Shown here: positions 55,727 to 64,000 of the stretch, one piece after another
Layout of the letters: each line of letters opens with the position of its first letter
How positions within the stretch are numbered: position 1 is the first letter of the stretch
Assembly (NCBI RefSeq): GCF_000002595.2
Contig: NC_057006.1
Location: 4,881,356 to 4,945,355, forward strand
Reading direction: 5' to 3'
DNA length: 64,000 bases
Origin: Chlamydomonas reinhardtii
Lineage: Eukaryota > Chlorophyta > Chlorophyceae > Chlamydomonadales > Chlamydomonadaceae
The notes under the pieces: generated by a model
The model's input: the letters and a program-made list of their open reading frames with translations, nothing else
What the model was told of the DNA's origin: nothing
Database searches by the model: none
Position numbers and translations under genes: made by a program

Positions 55727-58700
55727 ATGCGACAGCAAGCAGGCATGTTACTGGGCGAGGCGGTCGCGTCGACAAGCGGAAGAGCATCACCGGTGAGTGC
55801 ACGTCTTGTGTGCGCGATCTATGCAGCTTCGCCTGAAAGACGGAACATCGGTCCCTAATGCAGGCTTTGCAGCTTATCATCCAGCGGACTCTTTCGCTGG
55901 TTGCCAGCGGCATCCCCTCGCCTCGCGCCGATGTCGCGCTGCAGCTCAGCACACCCCACGGCGGGCACATCAACCGCATGATCAACACCTCTGAAAGCAT
56001 TGTGGAACTGGACAGCATCCTGTACCGCTTCAGGAAGCGGCTCAGACCGGCCAACATCGGCGCGGCAGCGATGCGCCTGGAGCACCTCAACCGGTGGGTG
56101 CCGCGTTCACTGCTGGTGGCGCTGCTGACGCACGTTTGGGCGCGTGCTGGGATGAGGTGTGACATGGGGCAGCGTGATGGCAGCAGCAGAGACAGCAGCA
56201 AGCAGGAGGGTGAGGGGGTGGCATACCCAGCATCCGCCCACAAACGTGGTGTGCGCGCGTGTCCGCGTGCATGTCCTGGAGCTCTCCTGGCCCACTCTTC
56301 TTACCCCCTCCCCCCACCTCCTAGCCCACCTTCCTGCCTCTCCTGCCACCATCCATTCCACCCTGACGGCCCCTCCTCCCTACACGACTCTTCATCCTCC
56401 ACCCACTTCTCGTCCCTAACCACGCCCCCCCTCCCCCAAAACCCCGCAGTCTGGAGCGGCGCACGCCCTACGCGCTGAGAGTTCAGCGGGTGGCGGCGGA
56501 GCTGCAGAAGTACGTGGCCACCTACACAGACCGTCTGGCGCTGACACAGGTGCGCGAGCCGGCGGGGCGGGAGCGGGCGGCGGGTGTTAGGCGGAGCTGC
56601 GGGGGCTCCGGCTTGCAGCGCTGGGCTGCTGCACTGCACGGGCGGTGGCGGGTTGATGGGCCGGCAAGCAGGTGGTCGGGCGAGCGGGTCTGGGGGCCAT
56701 CCGGATGTTGGGCCGGGCCGGTGGGGGCTACGGGGCACCAAACCCAGTGGGGCCACGGCACGCAGCCGGTGCCGGTGCCGGTGCCGGTGCCGGTGCCGGT
56801 GCCGGCCCGCCTGTGAGGCTGTGACAGCACACCTGCTAAGCTCGCAGGCACCCACCCGGCACGAGCATCCCGCTGCCCTCCTTCGCCACTCCCCTGTCAA
56901 TCGCACCACTAACACCAGCACACCAACACCAACACCACCCTTGTCCGCCCTGCAGGCTGCCAACGTGCTCCGCGGGCTGAGTGCGGTGCGGCACCGGCTG
57001 CCGCCGGAGCTGGTGCTGCGGCTGGCGGCGGGCGCGGTGGCGGACGGCGGCGCGGCGCTGCGGCTGGCCCCGGACGTGGATGTGCGCGACCTGTGCTTCG
57101 GACTGGCGGGGCAGGTGTGTGCGTGTGCATTGGAGAGGTTGCGTGCGTATGCTGTGCGTGCTAAGAACACGAAATCGGAGTGCGTGGCTTGTGTGTGTAT
57201 TGGAGAGCACAAGGGGAGGGAGTGATGCGTGTGCGTACACACGTGCGTTTTTTGAGGTACCTGCCAGTGCTACGTCGCGGCGCCACTGGGAAAATCCTTT
57301 GTGCGCGAGTGTGTACGTGTACGATATGGATGTGCGCCGGTGGGAGGTCACCTACCGATATCCACGTCATGACAGCGTAGACGAGGACACTGACCGTGAC
57401 CGCAGCCGACCCCACCACCAACCGGGTCCGACCTTTGGGCGCGACACTCTAGTCGCCCACCATAACTTGTGCCCCTGTCTGCCTGTCTGCCATCATCACC
57501 TCTTCTCACAGGGCTTCAACAACACGGCCTTCTGGGCGCGCCTGTGCGCCGCGGTGCTGCCGCGCCTGCGCTCCTTCGACCCCAACACCCTGCCCGCCCT
57601 AGTCACAGCGCTGCAGGCCGCACAGCAGCTGCCTGCGCCCGCCTCCGCCTCCGCCTCCTCCGGGTCAGCAGGGTCGGCAGTAGCGGCGGCGGCTGGCGGG
57701 TCGACGCCGCAGGCTGCGGTGGCGGCGGAGGCTCTGCGGCTGCTGTCGAGGAGCGAGACGCTGGCGGCGCTGGCCCCCGCGCGGCTGGCGGACGCGGCGT
57801 CGCTGTTGGCGGGGCTGGGCCCGGCGCTGGGCGTGGCGGTGGATGCGCGGCTCGTGGAGGCGGTGCAGGTGGGTTTGTGGCGGCGGTGTGGCGGCTTGGA
57901 TGTGGGACATGTGTGTGGAGGGTTGGGGCTGTGTGCGTGTGAAGGAGTGGGGGCAGGTTGCGTCGATGGGTGGGTGGGATGAGGGGGTGGCGGCGTCGGC
58001 AGGCCGCGGGAGATGGGCGTGCTGCGGCTGTCAGGGCCGTGTGGGGGAGGCTGTTGACTGCCGCCGGCCTGTCGACTGCCGCAGGCGTGGGTGCCCTGCG
58101 GCCCAACTGCTTGTGCTGTCACCGTGCCACGAGCCCGCCCGCATTCAGCCGCACGCACTTACGCATACACCTTACCGCCTTACCACCTTCCACGCAACTG
58201 CCTTGCAGACCGCCACCGCCCGTGCGCTGCCCAGCCTCAGCCCCAACCAGCTGCCGGGCCTCCTGCTGGCGGTGGCGGCACTGCGCCGCGCGGCCGCCCC
58301 TGCGGAGGCCGCCGCCGCGGCCGCCGCAACCGCGCCGCAGCAGCAACTGCCGGCGGCGCTGCTGGCGACGGCGCTGCCGCACCTGTCTGCCGGCGCCGTC
58401 ACAATGGACCTGACGGCAGTGATGCGGGCAGCGCGGCTGCTGGCGCCGCACGCGGCGGAGCCGGCCGCCGCCGACACGCTCGTGCGGCTGGCGCGGCGCA
58501 CGCTGCTGCTGCTGCCGGCCCCCGGCAGTAGCACCGGCGGCCCAACTGGCAGCGCGAGCGGCAGTAGCAGCAGCAATGGGGAGGGCCTAGTGACGCTGAG
58601 CCGGGTGCCTCGCGGCGGCCAGGCGGCGGGGGCGGTGCTTGCGGCAGCGGCGCCGGCGGGCCAGCTCCAGGGGCGCACGGCGGGCGCGGTCGAGGGCGTG

Positions 58701-58889
58701 GCGCGGGCGTTTGCGGCGGCGGCTCCCGCGGTGGCGCCGCAGCCGGCGCTGGTGGGTGAGCTGGCGGCGCGGCTGGCGGCGGCGGGCGAGGCGGCTGCGG
58801 CGCGGGGGCTGTTGGACGAGGCGCAGCTGGCGTCATTGGGCCGGAGCGTGGAGGTGCTGGCGGCGGCGGGTGCGGCCAAGAGCGGGTGA
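55727..58889 (+). CDS. alpha-helical repeat protein, possibly organellar RNA-binding (FASTK/OPR-like)
   Basis: Six exons: 55727-55792, 55864-56093, 56450-56549, 56955-57113, 57512-57868 and 58209-58889, in frame for 530 aa. It starts MRQQAGMLLGEAVASTSGRA. Residues after exon 1 (LDSILYRFRKRLRPANIGAA AMRL) and later units (FWARLCAAVLPRLRSFDPNT followed by LPALVTALQAAQQL; LPSLSPNQLPGLLLAVAALR) repeat a roughly 35-45-residue helical pattern. This resembles the FASTK-type and octotricopeptide families that bind organellar RNA in this algal lineage. No RAP domain is seen at the C-terminus, which is Ala-rich. Family assignment is tentative; organelle targeting is possible but not obvious. Confidence 0.65.
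56765..56806. repeat. (GCCGGT)n hexamer repeat, intronic
   Basis: Seven perfect hexamers in intron 3 of the helical-repeat gene. Confidence 0.9.
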
Positions 58890-59270
58890 CAGCACTGGGG
58901 TGACAGGGGGCACGCGGGCCACAGGAGGCAGAGTGTGGCAGGGGCGGCGGGGTGGGGCATAGGAGATGTCTGGAGCGGCTGTGGGCAGTGCAGCCGCTTT
59001 CGGCCTTTCGCAATCGTTGTGGCGTTTCTGGTGGTGCCGTGGCAGGGCTTGGCTGGAGCAACTGGCGATGCCTGAACTTGGGGGGCCCCGGCTGTGCGCT
59101 GTATTCGAGACTGTGCTGGCGGACTCAGGCCCATGCGTTTGACGCGTTGTGGGTCAACAGCATGACGTACGGGGCGACGAGGGGCATCCACATGGAGGCT
59201 GGTGGCGATGATGGAGAATGGTACGCGTGACTGGCAACTGATGCGATGAAGCTGAGGACGCAACGTATGC

Positions 59271-59275
59271 TGTAA
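59271..59275 (+). promoter_or_regulatory. TGTAA poly(A) signal of the helical-repeat gene
   Basis: TGTAA about 380 nt downstream of the stop at 58887-58889, in sense orientation. Confidence 0.6.
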
Positions 59276-60120
59276 GTTCTGGGACATGTAGAGGGCAACC
59301 TTCACCGTGTGCTGCAGCACGCTCTCCTATTGGATAGGACGCGCCTCGCCTCGGATGCTCCCGGTCGAGGGCGAGGGCAGGCTGGTAATGCATACAGTTG
59401 CAATACTCGTTACACGGCGCCTCAACGCCACTTATAAAGAATTCACTTTCCCCAGGCGAGCTTTGCAGCACGCCCACCTGGCCAGCACAGTTAACACCGC
59501 GCGCTATGCAGCGAAGCAGAGCGAAGCTCACTGCCGTGCCTGCGCCTGCTCGCCAACCATGTAAACGCCGCCCGGCAGCAGTTTAACGAAGGCACGCAGG
59601 CACTCGCCCCACCCGCACGGCCTAATCGTTCAGAAGCAGTCGCCACAGCCTTGGCACCTAGCGCCCCACACACAACCAATTAGGGCCCCCGGAGCGAATG
59701 ACGCGACCATGTGCAGGTGACACGGCCTCACCCACTTATGTACGGCACACCCTGCGGAGGAATGCGAACGCCGAGTGCGGCACCTTAATGTGTTGTACCA
59801 TGGGGACGCCCAAGCCATTCATCTCGGCGCACACGCCTGCCTTTCCACCGCCTCACACCCGCGGGACCTCCAACGCCCGCCTCCCCCTTATCAGCTGCAC
59901 GCGACGCCCAGCGCCTTCGTAGTTACGAAAATTACGTCCCCGCTGTAATCGCTGGCATAGTGGGACACACAAATTACTGCTTGCAGAGAGTTAAGGGTAC
60001 ACACCACGGCGTATGCCAAGATACGCTTCTTGGCATGACGCACTGCGGTAATAAGAAATTACTAGGGGGAGTTTCCAGCACTAGCGCAGCAGCACCATTC
60101 GCACAACGCCTCCGGCGCTA

Positions 60121-60161
60121 CCACACACGCACACGCACACGCACGCACACATATACACACG

Positions 60162-60246
<85 letters not shown>
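60121..60246. repeat. (CA)n microsatellite
   Basis: About 125 nt of (CA)n with a few CG and AT interruptions in the first third, then pure (AC)n. Confidence 0.95.
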
Positions 60247-60248
<2 letters not shown>

Positions 60249-61320
60249 CACACTGCAAACCGAGCACTGGCCATGTCAAGCGCCACCTCAGCCTTTGCCG
60301 CGTGCCGCCCCTCCAACACACGGCCCTGCGCGCGCCTTGCCTCGCCCCCATATAGACGCCCATTCAGCCCATCACAAAAAGTTCTGCCCGGCCCTTGAAA
60401 CTTAGCAGCCTCTCGAATGACAACATTTCTTCCCATGCTTGCGTCTGAATTGCGAAAAGTCGCTGGAACAGCACACCTGCGGGCGCCAGCCAGCTATATT
60501 AAAACCTGCGCACTCCTGCAGTTAGTTAGGGCACTTGAGCCAGGCCAAGTGCAAAAGTCTTGCAACTTCAGAAGTCGGTGCATGCGCCTTGTACACGTAA
60601 TTCCAGCCATCACGGCGGGAGACAAGTCAAATCAACGGTGCTGTAACGCCACTCTCACCACCCGCGGGAGACGCTGCAAGGAACACCTCAGACTGCGCCT
60701 CCATCCCATGGCTTTGCCTTCCAGAAACGAGCGCCTTGAACCTACATACCCTCTCCTCGGTCAGTCATTTCCACCCTCTGGCATCTTCCCTTGACCTCGA
60801 CCCCGCGGCCATTCACTTTCTCTTTGTCTCTCGTCTGCTTCATACAAAGCTCTTGCTACTTCAGAAATGCAGTCATTCACTTAAGTAAGGATGAAATGCT
60901 AGTGCCTCAGGGCACCCTCACAAATGCAGGCCTGCGCGGCGCAAGCTTAACTCGTACATTCTACGCATCACGCATGAAGACACAATGTGGCAGCAACAGC
61001 GCCTTAGGGAATTACGAGCCACGCACACCTTGCGCTCCCGCTGTCACCGCCCCCACAATCTTAAGCACACGTGCTCACACAGCAACACAGCCTGAACGCG
61101 GGCAGGGAAAGGGAACACGGAATCCAGCCACACGTGCCTCAGCGGCGCGCAACCCTATGAACCCACACCTCACTTGTTTAAAAGCCTGTCCCGAGGCCTG
61201 GAGCCCCGTCATACATAAGCACGAGTCAACGCGAGCGCATTCCACTTGCATAGGCAGCTGCGCCCAAAGCGCCATGGAAAGCCGCCGCCCACTCGTGCCT
61301 CACAGCTCGCAGCCCTCAGC

Positions 61321-64000
61321 TCACAGCCGCAGCCGCAGTTCGTTCAGGCGCGCAAGCATGCCCGCCAGCCCACCGCCGGTGCGCCCGCCGCTGGTGCCAT
61401 TGCAGCCGCCGCCGGCGTGGTCACCAGAGCCCCTTGTCGCCGCCGCCTCTGCAGCCGCCGCGGCCGCCACCAGCTCACACATGCGCTGCTCTCCGCGGCC
61501 CCTGGCTGCGGCGCTGCCGTCGCCACCTGCGGATGTACTCGCGCCGCTGCCCGCCGCAGAGGCGGCCGCCGCAGCCTCCAGCAGCCGCCGCAGCGTCACC
61601 GCCGACTGGCCGTTGGCGTTGCTTGCAGCCGCAGCCTGCTCCTGCTGGGGCTGCTGGGGCTGCTGCGGCTGCCCGGCACCGTCCGCGTCAGCTCGAGGGG
61701 CGGGCGGCACAAGGCCGCGCTTGCTCGCCACAGCCGCCAGCGACGCAACCAGCAACGCATCCCGAATGGCCGCGCGGCCCGAGGCGGCACGGAATGCAGC
61801 CATCCCGCAGCTGGCGCCACTGCTGCCGCCATCACTGATGCCACCGTCCATGCGGCCACTTCCATCGCTGCTGCTGCGGGGGCGGACCGCTTGGGCAGTT
61901 ACAGCGCTGTTGGGCGCCGCCGGCTGCGGCTGGGTACTCAGATGCTGCGGCTGCAGAGGCAGCGGCGGCGCGGCCCCGGTGGGGCCACCACCGGTGCTGA
62001 CGCCGCCGGCAGGGCAGTAGCTGTAGCGGCGCATGCGCGCGGCGGCGGTGCGCTGGGCCACCTCTGCGGCAGAGGACGCAACACGGGTGGGCGCGGCGGC
62101 GGCGACAGAGGCGGCGGCGGTGGCATCACCAGGAGCCACGTCCTGATGCGGCTGGCGCGGCTGCATGGCCTGCATCGGCTGCGGCCAGTGCGCTGGCGCC
62201 GCCGGCAGCAGGCCACCCGGGTGCTGCTGCTGGTGGTGGTGCAGGTGCCAGGGCAGTGCCTGATGCGGCAGCGGCTGCGGCAGCGGCTCAGCCCCTGGCG
62301 CCGCACGCACGCGGCCTGCCGCCTGAGACCGCGAGGCAGCCGCCGCTGCAGCCGCCGCCTCGGCGCCCGCTGCCTCCGCCTCCGCCGCCGGTGAGGCCAC
62401 AGTCCAGCGGCGGCGCAGCACGTAGCCGCCGGGGGGGCCCGCCGCGCCCGGAGGGCAGTGGGCCAGCGGGTGCGGGTGCGGGTAGGGGTAGGGGCTCGGG
62501 TATGGGTAGGGGTAGCCTGCCGGCGGCGCGGTTGGAGGCGCGTGCTTGGAGGCCGCCCCATCGCCCCGCGCAGACGCGTGCCGCGACTGGGCCTGGGCCG
62601 TGTCTTGGGCCGGGTCTTGCGAGTGGTGCGATGGCCCGGCCTCAGCAGAGGGCGAGCACGGCTGGCTGGGGCGGCTGGACGGGGCAGAGGCCTGGGGCTG
62701 AGGCTGGGGCTGGTACGGGTAGGGGTAGGCGTACGGGTGCGCACAGTGCGAGTGCACTGGGTGCGCGTACGGGTGCGCGTAGGGGTGGTGGTGGTAGGCA
62801 TGGGGGTGGGGGTGGGGGTACGGGTACGGGTAGGCGTAGGGGTGCGGGTGGCCGCCGTAGGGGTAAGCGCCGTAGGCGACGTGCCCGCCGGCAGGTGGGT
62901 AGCCGTGTGGCGGCAGCGGCGCGCGACCGTGCCGCATGCAGGGTGCCGCCGTGGCGGCCGCGGCGGCGCCATGCAATATGGCTTCGCCTGCAGCAGCAGC
63001 ACCACCACCAGGGCCAGCGGCTGCCGCGGCTGCGGCCGCCGCGGCTGCGGCGTGCTGCGCGATCACACCCGCGGGCAGGCTGGTCGTGCGCACGACACGG
63101 CCCTCGACAACCAGCACCCCGCTGTGCGCCTGCGCTTGCGGCTGCTGGTGCCGCTGCAGCGGCTGCTGCGCCAGCGCCATCGCGGCCGCACTGCCGCCGC
63201 CCGAGTGGCGCCGGACAGGGCCGCCGGCACCCGCCGCCGCTGGCTGTGCACCCCCCCAGCCCCACAGCAGCGCGTCGACCGACACCGGCGGCGGCAGCAC
63301 GGCCACGGCCGGGTAAGAGGACGCCTGCGGCGGCGGCGCCGCCGCTTTTGATGCCGTGTCCGTATACGAGGCAGCAGCAGTAGCAGTAGCAGTAGCAGCG
63401 GCGGCGGCGGCGGCGGCACGCATGGCGCAGGGCGTATTGTCGCACGTGGCATCGCCGTGCTGCTGCGGCTGCGACTGCCCCTTCCTAGCTCCCAGATCCA
63501 TCGCCACCGCCTGATCGGGCTGCCGCACCTGCACCTGCCGCTGCGGCGGCGAGGGCGGCGGAGGCATCAGCGCCGCCGCCTCCTCACCTGGCGGCGCGCC
63601 ACCAGTGCTGCGGCGGAAGCAGCGGCGCGCAGGCGACGGCAGTTCAGCGCCAGCACCGCCCGGCGAACAGGCCGAGTTCGTCAGCTCCATGGCATCCGGG
63701 CCACGAGCCGGAGACGCCAGTACGGCCGCCGCCGAGCAGCAGCCCCCGCGGCCACTGCACGGCTGGGTGCAGCTGCAGGCGCCAGGCGCCGGCGCGTCCG
63801 CTGCCGCGGCCGCAGTAGCAGCAGCAGTAGCGCCGCCAGAAGGCGAGTACGGCGGGGTGGCAGGTGCCAGCAGGCAGCCGCCGGATGTAGCAGCTGACTC
63901 TCCAGCCTTGGCGCTGCTACTGCCAACCCTGCAGTCGCCAGTATCGGCGGCCGTGGGGGCAGCGGCTGCCGCCGGCACATGTTTGGCCGAAGCCGGAGAC
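61321..64000 (-). CDS. C-terminal part of a large His/Tyr/Ala/Gln-rich protein; runs off the window
   Basis: An open frame without stops extends from the stop at 61321-61323 to the right edge, about 890 codons; the start lies outside. No catalytic domain is recognised. The sequence is low-complexity: Ala and Ser runs, Gln/Pro stretches, and a striking Tyr/Pro/His segment (AYGAYPYGGHPHPYAYPYPY, continuing with HPYAHPYAHP-type units) near 62700-62900, with a second Pro/Tyr block near 62460-62510. Short more conserved-looking parts are RYSYCPAGGVSTGGGP and AAIRDALLVASLAAVASKR, and the end GLAGMLARLNELRLRL is helical. Such long disordered tails are typical of algal transcription factors and kinases, so the informative domain may lie upstream. 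Function unknown. Confidence 0.6.
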   Translation of the reverse strand, partial: SPASAKHVPAAAAAPTAADTGDCRVGSSSAKAGESAATSGGCLLAPATPPYSPSGGATAAATAAAAADAPAPGACSCTQPCSGRGGCCSAAAVLASPARGPDAMELTNSACSPGGAGAELPSPARRCFRRSTGGAPPGEEAAALMPPPPSPPQRQVQVRQPDQAVAMDLGARKGQSQPQQHGDATCDNTPCAMRAAAAAAAATATATAAASYTDTASKAAAPPPQASSYPAVAVLPPPVSVDALLWGWGGAQPAAAGAGGPVRRHSGGGSAAAMALAQQPLQRHQQPQAQAHSGVLVVEGRVVRTTSLPAGVIAQHAAAAAAAAAAAAGPGGGAAAAGEAILHGAAAAATAAPCMRHGRAPLPPHGYPPAGGHVAYGAYPYGGHPHPYAYPYPYPHPHPHAYHHHPYAHPYAHPVHSHCAHPYAYPYPYQPQPQPQASAPSSRPSQPCSPSAEAGPSHHSQDPAQDTAQAQSRHASARGDGAASKHAPPTAPPAGYPYPYPSPYPYPHPHPLAHCPPGAAGPPGGYVLRRRWTVASPAAEAEAAGAEAAAAAAAASRSQAAGRVRAAPGAEPLPQPLPHQALPWHLHHHQQQHPGGLLPAAPAHWPQPMQAMQPRQPHQDVAPGDATAAASVAAAAPTRVASSAAEVAQRTAAARMRRYSYCPAGGVSTGGGPTGAAPPLPLQPQHLSTQPQPAAPNSAVTAQAVRPRSSSDGSGRMDGGISDGGSSGASCGMAAFRAASGRAAIRDALLVASLAAVASKRGLVPPAPRADADGAGQPQQPQQPQQEQAAAASNANGQSAVTLRRLLEAAAAASAAGSGASTSAGGDGSAAARGRGEQRMCELVAAAAAAEAAATRGSGDHAGGGCNGTSGGRTGGGLAGMLARLNELRLRL

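Larger units (their letters stand above)
58890..61320. other. 3' region of the helical-repeat gene and of the edge gene
   Basis: TGTAA at 59271-59275 probably ends the helical-repeat transcript. From there to 61320 I see no gene, only the (CA)n tract at 60121-60246 and AT-richer unique sequence. The right end must contain the 3' UTR of the minus-strand edge gene. Confidence 0.5.

Noticed and set aside
60791-62020. 409-codon plus-strand open frame
   Set aside because: Its right half is the antisense shadow of the minus-strand edge gene, and its left half lies in a microsatellite-bearing intergenic region.

Overview
The window reads as nuclear DNA of a volvocine/chlamydomonadalean green alga. 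The grounds are very GC-rich exons, many short GT-AG introns, long (TG)n/(CA)n tracts, coding poly-Ala/Gly/Gln/Ser runs, and TGTAA poly(A) signals downstream of many stops. The gene content fits as well: an RbcX Rubisco assembly chaperone, a plastid DUF1517-like protein, a prolyl 4-hydroxylase and a secreted SRCR/proline-rich protein. I could not tell the species. Gene models were spliced by eye; where the reading phase closes over all exons the model is firm, and uncertain ends are stated.

Layout. 0.7-6.8 kb: two tandem MFS (MFSD6-like) transporter genes, minus strand. 7.5-12.0 kb: a 554-aa secreted protein with three SRCR domains and a Pro/Tyr-rich tail. 13.5-16.2 kb: a membrane-anchored prolyl 4-hydroxylase. 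17.4-20.6 kb: the TFIIH subunit Ssl1/p44. 21.0-22.9 kb: a Gln-rich, basic protein of unknown function. 22.9-25.4 kb: gene-poor, with one degraded coding-like stretch. 25.4-27.3 kb: an NHL-like/BTB protein (minus). 29.8-32.4 kb: a leucine-rich-repeat protein (minus). 33.9-37.2 kb: an EamA-type transporter (minus), divergent from a thylakoid DUF1517-like gene at 37.7-38.8 kb. 39.8-43.9 kb: RbcX (minus), whose 2.8-kb intron holds a 57-bp hairpin and two head-to-head copies of a small coiled-coil/membrane ORF. 44.5-51.5 kb: the RNA m5C methyltransferase NSUN2/Trm4, with a 100-N assembly gap in one intron. 52.8-55.4 kb: an unknown low-complexity protein (minus). 55.7-58.9 kb: an alpha-helical repeat protein. 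61.3 kb to the edge: the C-terminal part of a large His/Tyr/Ala-rich protein (minus).

The strongest find is in the fifth NSUN2 intron: five tandem copies (46.5-48.1 kb) of a box C/D snoRNA. Each has its own complementary terminal stem, conserved C, C' and D boxes, and two guide segments. These are complementary to two adjacent stretches of 18S rRNA as I recall that sequence. An rRNA 2'-O-methylation guide cluster is thus carried inside the gene for an RNA base methyltransferase.

Other links: the proline-rich SRCR protein lies directly upstream of an enzyme that hydroxylates proline in such proteins. Four head-to-head gene pairs share 0.37-0.67-kb promoters (MFS/SRCR, EamA/DUF1517, RbcX/NSUN2, unknown/helical-repeat).
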